Of a stretch of DNA of 24,225 nt, positions 1 to 9,006 are shown piece by piece. A model generated the notes under the pieces. That model had not been told where the DNA came from and searched no databases. It saw only the letters and a program-made list of their open reading frames with translations. The DNA comes from Pavlovales sp. CCMP2436 (lineage: Eukaryota; Haptophyta; Pavlovophyceae; Pavlovales): assembly GCA_026770615.1 (NCBI GenBank), contig MU631345.1, forward strand, positions 1 through 24,225. Reading direction: 5' to 3'. Both the position numbers and the translations under genes were made by a program. How positions within the stretch are numbered: position 1 is the first letter of the stretch; every line of letters starts with the position of its first letter.

Positions 1-687
1 TACGGATTGATTGTAACTGTAAGTGAGTCACATAACAACTATACAGGAGTGTTACGTAACATGACAGGGCGATGATTCACTGATATTGGTGGCATTGGTG
101 ACGCGTAGCGATCGAGCCGATTGGCCGCGGCATAGTTAGCATTTGGCCTTCTGACGCTGAGTCGGACGTCCGATATGAATTTACAGTAATAATCATATGA
201 AACATTCGTTACAATTTCATTCTACACTAACTAAGGGACGACTGGCTCCGGGCTGCAAGCTCTGCAGGTAATGATATGTAAGTTGTGCATTATGGTGTGC
301 CGCCACCCTAAGTATCTTAGCGTGCCTGCTCACCGTAGACAAGAGGCGGCAATCACATCCTTCCGGCATTAGTCCACCGACAGAGTCATACATATGAGCT
401 TCTATATGTATATGAAAACTTAAATCAGTTACATAATTTGATGTTCATCAAGCAATCTAATAAGTGGGGTGATGGATCCGTCAAGCTAATCATGATCGAC
501 CGTGAATTTTATTTAGCGACCGCTTTCATTCGTGATCAGCCTGCCGTATGAAGGCTATGTATAAGGTATACATTTACTAAACCTCAACTCTACCACCACC
601 ATCCCTGCTGTCAGGACTAACGTCTGACGTCGACCAAGTCAGTGAGTGAACAACACCTGTTGAACCATGCTGAGCCGCTATATATAT
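1..687 (+). repeat. Left arm of giant inverted repeat
   Basis: Exact reverse complement of 1542-2228. The outer ~570 bases are unique within the window. The inner ~110 bases are a family B retroposon 3' end running into its TA tail. No coding potential was seen in the arm. Confidence 0.9.
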
Positions 688-690
688 TTA
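576..690 (+). mobile_element. Family B retroposon 3' end with TA tail
   Basis: About 105 bases ending TGCTGAGCCGC followed by (TA)n. The same sequence recurs at 1311-1372, 1542-1653 (minus), 12016-12150 and 23944-23996. The copies start at different 5' points but share the same 3' end and tail, the usual picture of 5'-truncated non-LTR retroposons. The tail abuts the tail of a family A copy running the other way. Confidence 0.7.
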
Positions 691-826
691 TGATAGGGAT
701 TCAAGCTGGCGTCTGATTGTTCTGAATGTTGTAGTGGTCTGAGCGCTGCGTCGCCCATTGCCTGCTGCGTGCCTTAGTCGGCTGCGCTGGCTTGGGCGCC
801 ACCGCGCGTGCCGATGGATCTCCGGT
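688..826 (-). mobile_element. Family A retroposon 3' end (5'-truncated)
   Basis: Read on the minus strand this is the terminal ~135 bases of family A, ending ...AGCTTGAATCCCTATCA and an AT-rich tail. It stops at CCGGTA (826), where longer copies continue. It is joined tail to tail with the family B copy on its left, as if one inserted into the other's TA tract. Confidence 0.7.
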
Positions 827-840
827 ATATATATATACTT

Positions 841-1004
841 ACTAAAGCTGAATATGTGTGACAAGTTAGTTATACAAGTGGCTGGGCAAGTTAACTATAG
901 TTGGAGGGGGAGGGTGGAGGTCCAGCTGAACTCGTCGACGACTGTATTGTTTCCGCCTTGCGACCGCCTCCACCTTTATCAATGCGCATAAGGCTATGTA
1001 TAAG
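841..1004 (+). repeat. Direct repeat L, copy 1
   Basis: Begins ACTAAAGCTGAATATG and ends CATAAGGCTATGTATAAG. It is about 85% alike to 1109-1273, with the long (TA)n between them. It has no convincing coding frame. Confidence 0.75.
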
Positions 1005-1028
1005 AAATAGTTGAAGAATGCTGAGCCG

Positions 1029-1030
<2 letters not shown>

Positions 1031-1077
<47 letters not shown>

Positions 1078-1100
1078 CATATATATATATATATTTATAT
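1031..1100. repeat. (TA)n microsatellite
   Basis: About 70 bases of nearly pure TA, preceded by TGCTGAGCCGC, the last bases of family B. It is therefore probably an expanded retroposon tail. Confidence 0.9.
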
Positions 1101-1108
1101 ATTTATTT

Positions 1109-1273
1109 ACTAAAGCTGAATATATGTGACAAATTAGTTATACAAGTAGCTTGACAAGTTGGCTATAGTTTGGGTGGGAGGGTGGGGGTCCAGCTGTAAT
1201 CGTCGACGACTCTATTATTCTCGCTTTGCGACCGCCTCCGCCTTCATCAATGTGCATAAGGTACATGTATAGT
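1109..1273 (+). repeat. Direct repeat L, copy 2
   Basis: Second copy of the 841-1004 repeat, differing by substitutions and a few small indels. It is followed by unrelated TA-rich DNA. Confidence 0.75.
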
Positions 1274-1310
1274 TGTATTTATAAGCTGTATATAAGCAGT
1301 ATTCAGCCTA

Positions 1311-1372
1311 ACGTCGACCAAGCCAGTGACTGAACAACACCTGTTGAACCATGCTGAGCCGCAATATATATA
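1311..1372 (+). mobile_element. Family B fragment with TA-rich tail
   Basis: The terminal ~60 bases of family B, a shorter truncation than at 576, followed by AATATATATAAG. It shares the variants GCCAGTGACTG with the copy at 23944. Confidence 0.65.
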
Positions 1373-1492
1373 AGCAGTATAGTAACTAAGGAAGTAATTA
1401 GTCACGATCTGGCCGTGAATCTTAGCGAGAAGGGCAAGATGCGTCAAGCTCTGAACTCCTCTTTTTGGGCCCCAGTGGCGTGGGCCACCCTA

Positions 1493-1541
1493 GTTCAAGT
1501 CAGGCTGATCTTAGCGCTCCGACGCAGGCTCCTACGCATAT
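1493..1541 (+). mobile_element. Family D retroposon 3' end, tail to tail with family B
   Basis: Matches the 3' end of the coiled-coil gene region (2306-2362, minus) and 13088-13136 from GTTCAAGTCAGGC to GGCTCCT, then runs into (TA)n. The tail continues straight into the reversed tail of the family B copy in the right arm. The bases just upstream (1480-1492, GTGGCGTGGGCCACCCTA region) recur at 4217-4234. Confidence 0.65.
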
Positions 1542-2228
1542 ATATATATAGCGGCTCAGCATGGTTCAACAGGTGTTGTTCACTCACTGACTTGGTCGAC
1601 GTCAGACGTTAGTCCTGACAGCAGGGATGGTGGTGGTAGAGTTGAGGTTTAGTAAATGTATACCTTATACATAGCCTTCATACGGCAGGCTGATCACGAA
1701 TGAAAGCGGTCGCTAAATAAAATTCACGGTCGATCATGATTAGCTTGACGGATCCATCACCCCACTTATTAGATTGCTTGATGAACATCAAATTATGTAA
1801 CTGATTTAAGTTTTCATATACATATAGAAGCTCATATGTATGACTCTGTCGGTGGACTAATGCCGGAAGGATGTGATTGCCGCCTCTTGTCTACGGTGAG
1901 CAGGCACGCTAAGATACTTAGGGTGGCGGCACACCATAATGCACAACTTACATATCATTACCTGCAGAGCTTGCAGCCCGGAGCCAGTCGTCCCTTAGTT
2001 AGTGTAGAATGAAATTGTAACGAATGTTTCATATGATTATTACTGTAAATTCATATCGGACGTCCGACTCAGCGTCAGAAGGCCAAATGCTAACTATGCC
2101 GCGGCCAATCGGCTCGATCGCTACGCGTCACCAATGCCACCAATATCAGTGAATCATCGCCCTGTCATGTTACGTAACACTCCTGTATAGTTGTTATGTG
2201 ACTCACTTACAGTTACAATCAATCCGTA
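1542..2228 (-). repeat. Right arm of giant inverted repeat
   Basis: Exact reverse complement of 1-687. It ends ...CAATCCGTA at 2228; the next bases (ATTTTTGAAC...) have no visible partner because the window begins at the mirror point. The inner end meets the TA tail of a family D fragment at about 1537-1550. Confidence 0.9.
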
Positions 2229-2271
2229 ATTTTTGAACAAAACTGACTGTCATGTTCAAATTAGTTTTAGT

Positions 2272-3804
2272 CTATAAATATACTAAACGTAGATATTGTA
2301 TATAGAGGAGCCTGCGTCGGAGCGCTAAGATCAGCCTGACTTGAACTTGAAACGTACCGCCACTGGCCGCGAGCTGCTCGCGGCGGTGCGCATCGTCCGC
2401 CTCGCGCGCGCGCTTGCGGTCGTTTGCGGTCGCCTTCTCAAGCTGCGCGCCGAGAGAGGACACCTCGCGCCCGAGCCGCGTGAGCTCAGCCTGCGCGTCC
2501 GCGCCGCGCATCCTGCTGAGGGCGGCGAGCTGCAGCGCCAGCTTCCTCGTGCGCTCGGCGGCGAGTGCGCGCCCCGCCTCGGTTCTACCGAGCTTGCGCT
2601 GAGCGAGAGCAGCTCTGCCGGCCTCGCTCGCGAGCTGCCGCGTCGCCTGTTTGGCGTCGCGGGTCGCAGCCTCAGCCACCGTCGTGGCAACGGAGGCCAC
2701 ATCCTTGGCCACCAAGTAGTTAACGTGCCAGGAACCGGCGACGCGCTCTGCCCCGTCTGCGCGCCCGCAGGACTTGGCCAGCTCGCGCCGCCCGCCCTCA
2801 AGCACGCGCTCGTGCTCTGCCGCGGTCTCGCGCGTGCTCTTGTCCTGCGCTGCCTTGAGCTTGCAAATATCGCTCCGCAGGGCGGCGGGCTCGCGGCGGA
2901 GGTGCATCGCCTCCCTCTCGGCGATGCCCTGCTGCTCCAGCGCCAGGCCGATCTTCTTGTCGAACTCCTCCCGTGCCTCCTTGATGGCCGCCTTCGCGAG
3001 CTTGTTGGCCTCGCGCTCGCACGCATCGGCGCGCTTGCAGGCGGCCTTCTCGGCCTGCTCGACGGTCTCGCGGCGCGTCCGCTCGGACGCGAGCTCGCGA
3101 TCCTTTTGCACACACCTATCAAGCAAGGCCTGCTCGTCCCGCCTAGCCTCGTTCAGCCGCACCGTCAGAGCGAGCACTGCGTCGTACGCCTCGACCGGTA
3201 TCGAGAGCTCGCGCTGCGGGACTGGCGTGCGCGCGCTCGCCGCGCTACTCGGCGATGCTGCCGCCTCCGCACTCGCCGCTGCTTGCATCATCACCGGCGC
3301 GAACTCTGCCTCGAACGCCGCCCGCGAGCAGTCCGGGAAGTCGATCACCGAGCGCGACACCCTGTTGAGGACATACTTGCCGATCTTGATGCAGGCAGCG
3401 ATCTTGTATTCATCGATCCCGCGCTCGCGGACCAGCACCGACGCACACCCGAGCTGGTCAGCGATAACGAAGGCGAGGGTGGTCTTGAGGTTGGCGATGC
3501 CCATAGCCTTGAGCTTCACGGGCTGCTTAGTGTTGAGCTCAGCGTGCACGGTTCGCGTCGCCTTGAGCACCTCCTTGACCACCTTGAGGTCGAGCGAGGC
3601 GGGCCGGCCAGGGCGGTCGTTGGCCTTTCCGACGGCGATGAGCGCGTAGAGCGCAGCCTTCACCCGCCCGGCCACACTCTGCTTGAGCAACGGCTGCTCG
3701 ACCTCGTGGACCCCAAAACCACCATTTGAGCCCATCTCGGGACCGGAGGCGATGAGCGGCCCGGAGGGCAGCGAGACTGCCGCGCTCGACGAGGCGCCCG
3801 CCAT
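2272..3804 (-). CDS. Unrecognised long coiled-coil protein
   Basis: A 510-codon frame with ATG in context GATAATGG and strongly GC-rich third positions, unlike the flanks. Residues 1-40 are low-complexity. Residues ~45-180 look like a compact helical region (for example AAALYALIAVGKANDRPGRP is close to its start) rich in K, A, L and V. Residues ~200-480 are Ala/Glu/Arg/Lys-rich with heptad-like spacing, typical of a long coiled coil. I do not recognise a family, and localisation is unknown. The last ~29 residues (from GGTFQVQVRL) are encoded by DNA that recurs as family D at 1493 and 13088, so the C-terminus is either repeat-derived or is itself the source of those copies. In a neighbouring frame the same DNA ends FKFKSG-stop, so a frameshift near the end is possible. 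Confidence 0.7.
   Translation of the reverse strand: MAGASSSAAVSLPSGPLIASGPEMGSNGGFGVHEVEQPLLKQSVAGRVKAALYALIAVGKANDRPGRPASLDLKVVKEVLKATRTVHAELNTKQPVKLKAMGIANLKTTLAFVIADQLGCASVLVRERGIDEYKIAACIKIGKYVLNRVSRSVIDFPDCSRAAFEAEFAPVMMQAAASAEAAASPSSAASARTPVPQRELSIPVEAYDAVLALTVRLNEARRDEQALLDRCVQKDRELASERTRRETVEQAEKAACKRADACEREANKLAKAAIKEAREEFDKKIGLALEQQGIAEREAMHLRREPAALRSDICKLKAAQDKSTRETAAEHERVLEGGRRELAKSCGRADGAERVAGSWHVNYLVAKDVASVATTVAEAATRDAKQATRQLASEAGRAALAQRKLGRTEAGRALAAERTRKLALQLAALSRMRGADAQAELTRLGREVSSLGAQLEKATANDRKRAREADDAHRREQLAASGGTFQVQVRLILALRRRLLYIQYLRLVYL
2306..2362 (-). repeat. Family D repeat at the 3' end of the coiled-coil gene
   Basis: The minus strand reads TGGCGGTACGTTTCAAG...GCGTCGGAGC-complement through GGCTCCT and then a TA-rich stretch (TATATACAATATC). 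It is shared with 13088-13136 (same 5' extent from TGGCGGTACG) and 1493-1537 (shorter). Confidence 0.75.
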
Positions 3805-4236
3805 TATCCACTCGGTCGATTGACCCCCAACCGAGCCGGGATAGACCCGTCCTTGTGCACCCCCGCGAGCACTGGTCCCGAGCTAGTCTAAAGTGCAGAC
3901 GTTCAAAGGTGTTTGAACTGCCACTTGCCACGTGCTCCACCGACTTTTCTGAGACCAACTGCCAGTTGAAGGTTTGAAGAGGTCGGAGGCTTAGGTCCAT
4001 CATGCCTGGGATGTCCGGACGAAATCCAGCATGGAACTCGATACGGCAGCCGCGGCGGCGAGAGGAGGTGCGAGACGGCAGTCGAACGCCCGTTTTGGCA
4101 GGCCGTCGACCTTAGGCCGAATAAAACTTTTATTCGCGGCCCTTAACTTTTTTGCTCCCGTTTTGGACCGAATCTGATTAAATTCATGCCGTAAAATACA
4201 TATTTTCAAAGCCGTCAGTGGCGTGGGCCACCCTAA
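3805..4236. other. Upstream spacer of the coiled-coil gene
   Basis: No credible gene. It probably contains the 5' leader and promoter of the minus-strand coiled-coil gene, but no recognisable core promoter motif was seen. The last ~19 bases (4217-4234) match 1480-1498. Confidence 0.5.
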
Positions 4237-4310
4237 TATAATCCAAAACCGACCTCCAAACGCTGCTAATCAGTAATCTGCTAATCAATAATTAAGAAAT
4301 CAAAAAACGT
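4237..4310 (+). repeat. Direct repeat, copy 1
   Basis: Starts TATAATCCAAAACCGACC and ends AAAAAACGT; matches 4399-4457. This copy has an extra internal CTGCTAATCA duplication. Confidence 0.75.
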
Positions 4311-4398
4311 ACTGCACTAGCTTCCACAGGTAGGCTGGTAGCACCATTCCGACCAGCGGGATCACTCGTTTCATGGCCCCATGATCAGGTAACACAGT

Positions 4399-4457
4399 TA
4401 TAATCCAAAACCGACCTTCAAACGCTGCTAATCAATAATTTATAAACCAAAAAACGT
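4399..4457 (+). repeat. Direct repeat, copy 2
   Basis: Near-identical to the first and last parts of 4237-4310. Between the copies lies GGTAGCACCATTCCGACC (4339-4356), which also recurs at 5465-5482. Confidence 0.75.
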
Positions 4458-4738
4458 TTTCTTCACGACTCCAGAATCAGTATGCATCGGAGTTACGCAT
4501 ACAAAATCTGGAGTCGATTTTTAACCCGGAGTTTTGACCGCGCGCTGCGGCGCGCTGCGGACACACAGCCTTGTTGTCCTCGTGGCCTCTCCTCCTCCCC
4601 GTCCTTTCTATTGTCCTCCTCGTCATCACCTGCCTGCCCCGCAACTTAGACGAGGAACACCCGTCGAGAATGAACGCTGACCTCGTGCGTGCGCTGCACG
4701 CCTTGCTTGACAACCGAGCCCTCCGCCTCCGACCGGCC

Positions 4739-5230
4739 CTAGAGCATCTTAAGCTTTGCACGATGGGCAGCTTGCACAGGCGCACAGCCTCGGCGGTAGC
4801 TGCCGGTCTCGCCTTCAACCATGCTTGAAGCCTGCGGCACACGATGTCGGCGACGACCGCGTGGTCCGTCGATCGCCCGGGAACTTTTCGCGCCGGTAGT
4901 TCTTGGTGGGTACCTTCGAGCACTCGGTAGCCTCCTTGCCTGCGCACGGGCGGCGGTGCGCGTGGCGCGTGCAGCGCGTGCGGCGGTAGCTTCGCGCGCC
5001 TTCTTCGACGAAGCCGCCGAGAGCGCGCGCTTCGCCGCGAGCGCCTCGTCCACCACCACCTGGTCGAGCACCAAATCGACGACGTGGGGTACGCCGACGC
5101 CCTCCGCCTCGAGCTCCGGCGGCGCGTACTTGCTCACGTCATCGGCCTCGCGCGCCTGGCGCGCCACAGCAAGCTCGAGCTGCCTGCTGCCACCCTTGTG
5201 CCTGCGCCCGAGCCCTTGGCGGCGTGGCAA
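4739..5230 (-). pseudogene. Probable broken coding remnant
   Basis: The minus strand has coding-like composition. From 5230 downward one frame reads LELAVARQAREADDVSKY and then a helical Ala/Lys/Arg-rich stretch. Near 4960 the coding signal seems to jump to another frame, with high GC at third positions (KEATECSKVPTKNYRREKF), which reaches a stop at about 4820. No GT...AG pair explains the switch, so a frameshift is the simplest reading. I do not recognise the protein. No start is certain, and a plus-strand frame overlaps it, so strand choice rests on composition only. Confidence 0.3.
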
Positions 5231-5494
5231 GCTCTGGTCGTCGGATGGAGGAACACCGTGCGCATCGACGACGGCGAGTTTTGCTCACCGGAGTTGCGCA
5301 GAGCACGCGCCGCAAGCCGCTGCGTGCCTTATGAAACGAGCAAGCACTCCAGCTGGCTGGCAGCCATCGTGCCGTGGCAACGTCACGCAGTTTCCCACTG
5401 GGCATAAGACAAAGCGTGAATTTTTCAGCTTAATTCTGGTGCACACCATCTCATTCCAAAGGCGGTAGCACCATTCCGACCCGCGGGATTACGC

Positions 5495-5605
5495 TTTTCC
5501 ACCGGTTGGACCTGGACGCGTAGCGCGCCCCCAGCGTAATTTCGACAGAAGGGCCGCGTCGTAGGCTTTAAGGGCCCGCGACTCACCTCGCACCGCGCAC
5601 AATTA
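5495..5605 (+). repeat. Dispersed repeat J, copy 1
   Basis: Runs from TTTTCCACCGG through GACGCGTAGCGCGCCCCC to CACCGCGCACAAT. Related copies lie at 8257-8358 (same strand) and 23434-23535 (opposite strand). The copies are similar in DNA, and two antisense reading frames are open in two of them, so a coding origin cannot be excluded. Confidence 0.75.
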
Positions 5606-5721
5606 TTTTATACATGCGGTGCCTGAGAAGAATATTTGATTTGTACCCTGGGCCAGGGAACAAATATTTGCTCCTACAATACTCATTATTTTTTGATCCG
5701 AGTAGAACTTTGAAGAGACCC

Positions 5722-5946
5722 CTAGATGCATAATTGAGCTGGGAACAACTTCGGTATTGCAGTCCGACACCTAATTCTATCAGACAGTACGTGAAAATGG
5801 CCTCCGAAGTGGAGGTGGTCCGGCTGCGCGGAGGTAGTGCTGCGCATCCCGCTCTGCACGCGAGCGAAGTCGTGGCCGTCGACGCATCGCATGATGCGCG
5901 TCAAGTCTAAGCGGACGTCGAGCGAGCCGCGCAACGAGCTGCGCAT
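5722..5946 (-). pseudogene. Possible coding fragment, unrecognised
   Basis: From the ATG at 5946 the minus frame has GC-rich third positions and a natural amino-acid mix (MRSSLRGSLDVRLDLTRIMR...). That quality falls off after about 5787, where CACGTACTG could be a 5' splice site or the remnant simply ends. The frame is also open for ~17 codons upstream. No homology was recognised, and overlapping frames make this weak. Confidence 0.25.
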
Positions 5947-6003
5947 GGCGTCGCTCGAGCCGCTTCGTCTGGCCGACGCGCTGGTCGAGCTGCCCGTGGT
6001 TGA

Positions 6004-6396
6004 GTGGCGGTGCCCGGGTGAAAGGGGGCGGGCGGGGCCGGCGCGGGGGCGTGCGCAAGCTGCGCCCCCCGCCCGCCCTCGCCAGGCCTTGCAGGGCTGT
6101 GAGCGAGGCCCGCGTCCTTCACGGGTCGAGTTGCCGCGTTTGGGGAAGGTCGAGAGTGGCTCCGCCGTCCTTCCAACCGCGCGCGTCCGGAGCCGCGACC
6201 TTCACGAGCGACGGGACGAGCATGCGCGCGCGCATCTTCTGCTTCCGGAGGTCTCAGCTCGTGCGCGCAACGACACCTCCTCGCCTCGCCCGGGCCCGGC
6301 CTCCAAGCACCGGATGTGGCTTTGAGCGAGACGGGTTGGAAAACGGACGGGGGGAGGTGGGGATTTCGTTAAATTTGCAAACCAAAAAATCTGCGA
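6004..6396. other. GC-rich spacer, no supported gene
   Basis: Several overlapping frames are open because of high GC, but none has a convincing amino-acid composition. It is rich in GGGCGGGG and CGCGCG runs. Confidence 0.4.
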
Positions 6397-6553
6397 ACTG
6401 TATCAAACTGGATTGGCTTTTACATTTGGCTTTTGATTATTTTTAAAATGAGTGTTTCTAAACTGAGTTGGTTTTTACATATGGTTATTTTTGAACTGAG
6501 TGTTTCCAAACTGGATTGTTTATTTTTGAACTGAGTGTTTCCAAACTGGATTG
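6397..6553 (+). repeat. Degenerate tandem repeat, ~35-45 bp units
   Basis: Two units are identical over 32 bases (6487-6518 and 6522-6553; core ACTGAGTGTTTCCAAACTGG). Two diverged units precede them at about 6397-6438 and 6439-6470. It is AT-rich with no ORF. Confidence 0.8.
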
Positions 6554-6764
6554 ATTTTTACCTATTGATTCCAGTTTGGGAGTCAGAATGTAAGTTTTTA
6601 AAATTGTTTGTACCGGCGGCCACGGCCGCGCGCCGCTAATTAAAGGTATAAAATTAGAATGACGTGTGCTAATGCGCAGCTCGCCTATCTCCAACCCCTG
6701 GTCTAGTCCCAGGCGGCAGGGTGAGTCAATAATCCTCCACTTATCTAAAAACTTTCTCCTCATC

Positions 6765-7020
6765 TAAGGTGGTTGTGGTTTTTGGTCGGGAATAAGCAGT
6801 TTGGTTCCTCTGTAGTGTGTGCCGATGTTGCTGTGTTTCACACGTATGGGTACTGGTCCTAGGTCTGTTTGTCTGGGTGTGTTTATCAGTGTGATTAGTG
6901 AGTCTTGTCTGGTCCTCCGTGCCCCGGTTCCTGGTGCTGGTGGTGGCGCCCATTGGCAACTTTTAATTTGGTTTGGTAGTGGGAAGGCTGAGTGGATTAG
7001 ATTGGGATTTGGACCCGTTT
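6765..7020 (+). other. G+T-rich strand-asymmetric tract
   Basis: By hand count roughly 69% of bases over 6781-7020 are G or T on this strand, unlike the flanks. A plus frame (6819-7070) is open, but its composition follows the skew and I do not call it a gene. Confidence 0.5.
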
Positions 7021-7096
7021 CTAATTCAGTTGCCGGGATTTATATGAATTCCCGACAATTATATGAATAAGTTAGTTATATGATTCGCTTTACAGC

Positions 7097-7213
7097 ATGG
7101 CGGACCGGGAAACAGAGGCGAGTGAAGTTCCGCACGCGGAAGCCCAGGCCGGGTGCGGAACTTCAATCAGATCCTCGATCGGACCAGTGGATCGTGAAAT
7201 CGAGTTACAATAG
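7097..7213 (+). CDS. Small ORF with acceptor-like ATG context
   Basis: A 38-residue frame, MADRETEASEVPHAEAQAG... to a TAG at 7211. The start is preceded by TTTACAG-C, the same YAG-C-ATG arrangement seen at the small ORFs of family G/H, and the second and third codons (Ala-Asp) are also the same. A perfect 12-bp inverted repeat (GAAGTTCCGCAC, 7124-7135 with 7153-7164) lies inside the ORF. It may be a first exon. Function is unknown. Confidence 0.3.
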   Translation: MADRETEASEVPHAEAQAGCGTSIRSSIGPVDREIELQ

Positions 7214-7520
7214 CTCCAGCGCATTTAGCGCGCACGCAGCGTCAGCGCGCGTGGCCTCTGCACGCGCAGCCGGCTGGGCGGCACGAGATGCATCTCCGCC
7301 ACCACAGCCACGCACGCGCGTGGAGGAGTCTCGCGAGGCCAATGCACAGGCCTGCCGCACGCGCACACGCAAGCTCGAGTTGCTCTCCCGTCTCCGTATG
7401 CACGCTCGCTCACCTCGCCGACCGCTTCCTTCGCTTCCGCGCGGGACAACAGGCGCGCGAGGTGCAGCGCGTGGCCCGTCGACGCGCTGGCGGGCTTCAA
7501 CCCGCGATGCGGCTGGGCCC

Positions 7521-7775
7521 ATGGGGCTCGCCAAGCATCTGCGCGCGTGCGTCACGGTGGCAAGGGTGGGCTTCGTTTCGTACCAGGAGACTACCGCAGA
7601 GCACGCATTGCTGGCCAACACTGCGGCCAACTTTGGCAATATTTGTATCGGGGCGCTGGTATGTAGGCACGCGCACGCGCCCACCGGCGCCACCGCCGCT
7701 ACCCGTCGCCTTCTTCGTGCCCCCCCCGCACGTCCGGCCATCAACTCGGTGACATGTCGTAAAATCGGTAACTGA
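7521..7775 (+). CDS. Possible coding segment, unrecognised
   Basis: From the ATG at 7521 the frame MGLAKHLRACVTVARVGFVS... has natural composition for ~50 residues (to about VCRHAHA) and then becomes Ala/Pro/Arg low-complexity. The frame is open upstream to 7080 but of poor quality there, so this may be an internal exon. The opposite strand is also open. Confidence 0.2.
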   Translation: MGLAKHLRACVTVARVGFVSYQETTAEHALLANTAANFGNICIGALVCRHAHAPTGATAATRRLLRAPPARPAINSVTCRKIGN

Positions 7776-8106
7776 TTTTGAAACGGGTCTTTGGGCCTGC
7801 GCGATGGACTTCAGGGGTGCCTGCGAGCTGGGTATGTACCAGAGAATTTTTTTTTTTTATAGGCTCGCCAGGATTACTGATTCCGAGAGTGAGACGTCGA
7901 CCGCCGACCGGCCGAGAGGGGATCTGTTCGGGAAGGCCTCATTCCCAAGGGAGAGATGTGGCATAGTTATAGTAACTCATGGACATGTGCACCACCACGT
8001 CCATGGCAAGAATGAAGAATTATCGATGAAGATGACTCTGCATCGACAGCAGGGTACCCTCGACAGCAGGCAGCACGAATAAATACGATTTCGAGCCGCA
8101 GGATTA
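7776..8106. other. Spacer without recognised gene
   Basis: Mixed composition with a T10 run near 7849. Nothing recognisable was seen before the MITE at 8107. Confidence 0.4.
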
Positions 8107-8248
8107 CAGGGGATCGCGAGCAATAAGAAACCATCGTATAAAGAAACTGAGCCTCGTTCTCTATCCTTCAATAGTATATTTAACTAAATTGCTAAGAAAT
8201 TCAGCCTCAGCCTCAAAACCAGCCGTTCTTATTGCCCGCGATCCCCTG
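8107..8248. mobile_element. MITE, family C, complete copy (TA target)
   Basis: A 142-bp element with ends CAGGGGATCGCGAGCAATAA and its inverted partner at 8225-8248, flanked on both sides by TA. The sub-terminal part is also inverted (ACTGAGCCTCG with CAGCCTCAGC). It has no coding capacity. TA duplication and CAG-type ends are typical of Tc1/mariner-like MITEs (established knowledge). Family assignment beyond that is inference. Confidence 0.85.
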
Positions 8249-8256
8249 TACAGCAC

Positions 8257-8358
8257 TTTTCCACCGGACCTGGACGCGTAGCGCGCCCCCGGCGTAATTT
8301 CGACAGAAGGGCCGTCGTAGGCTTCAAGGGCCCGCAACTCACCTCGCACCGCACAATT
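8257..8358 (+). repeat. Dispersed repeat J, copy 2
   Basis: Closely matches 5495-5605 and the reverse complement of 23434-23535. It begins 8 bases after the MITE. Confidence 0.75.
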
Positions 8359-8513
8359 TTCATAGGTTCACTAGGATGTCCTTGGAGGTAATTTGGACCG
8401 GGAGGTTTTTGGACTGCAGCCTGCGCTAGCGGAGAACACCCTGGTGGCCGTGCGAGTCTAGCCGTGCGGGCTAAGCTGCCATCTGGTGGCAATCGAAGAT
8501 ACGTCCGATCTGA

Positions 8514-8608
8514 TGGTCACTGCGCGACGGGCACCCGTGGTGCGAATCTCCTTCGCGATCAGCGCACGTCTCCGGGTCGTCATGCTCGTGCGCGGCCACT
8601 CCGCGCCT
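8514..8608 (+). repeat. Imperfect direct repeat upstream of the plastid-leader gene, unit 1
   Basis: TGGTCACTGCGCGACG... to GCGGCCACTCCGCGCC matches 8697-8779 at a spacing of ~183 bases with scattered substitutions. The duplication probably also includes GTGCGGGC-AAGC just upstream of each unit. Confidence 0.7.
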
Positions 8609-8696
8609 GCTCCGCGCCACCTGAGCGAGCGCAGAACGCTGATAGGGGGTCGTGCGGGCCAAGCAGTCATCGGATGGTCATTGACATGGTCACAGC

Positions 8697-8779
8697 GCGA
8701 CGCCCACCCGTCGTGCGAACCTTCCCCGCGATCGGCACACGTCCCCGAGTCATCGCGCGCGCGCGACCACTCCGCCCCG
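8697..8779 (+). repeat. Imperfect direct repeat upstream of the plastid-leader gene, unit 2
   Basis: Second copy of the 8514-8608 unit, ending ~230 bases before the start codon at 9007. A promoter duplication is possible but not shown. Confidence 0.7.
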
Positions 8780-9006
8780 TCCAGTCCAACTACCTCCCGA
8801 GCGTCAGCTGGTCGAAAAACGCCGACGCGAGTTGCGGACGATCGGCTTGGCCGATGATGAAGTTGGAGGCATCGCTGTACTCGCCACGATCAAGCGGACG
8901 CGAATCAGCCCTCAAATACATTGCTTGCCCGTTTTTAAAAGCACCCATTCTCCGGTCCAAATTACCTCGAGGACTGATTCATGCAAGAAAAAAGGATCGT
9001 TGCCCA

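Larger units (their letters stand above)
1..2228. repeat. Giant inverted repeat (687-bp arms, 854-bp centre)
   Basis: Base i pairs with base 2229-i all the way from base 1 to base 687. I compared the arms block by block and found no mismatch or indel; the symmetry breaks inside the TA tract at 688/1541. The centre (688-1541) holds retroposon ends, a 164-bp direct repeat and a long (TA)n. No ORF over 80 codons is credible. It could be a foldback or MITE-like element with very long ends, a recent palindromic duplication, or an assembly or library hairpin artefact. The left arm starts exactly at the window edge, so its outer boundary cannot be seen. Confidence 0.9.

Noticed and set aside
1..2228. 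Terminal repeat of a giant virus or Polinton-like element
   Set aside because: The length of the arms would fit, but no capsid, polymerase B, integrase or protease gene is visible nearby, and the unit is only 2.2 kb.
2341..3729. Long plus-strand open frame opposite the coiled-coil gene
   Set aside because: It is the antisense shadow of a GC-rich coding region (Leu/Arg/Ala-rich), with no natural composition.
6000..6446. Plus-strand frames in the GC-rich spacer as genes
   Set aside because: Gly/Arg/Ala/Pro low-complexity in all frames, with no start context or periodicity.
6397..6553. CRISPR-like array
   Set aside because: Units are nearly contiguous with no unique spacers, and the genome is eukaryotic.
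8464..9006. Extended N-terminus of the plastid-leader protein
   Set aside because: The open frame upstream of 9007 has Arg/Ser/Pro-rich shadow composition and contains a duplicated DNA segment. The signal peptide would become internal.
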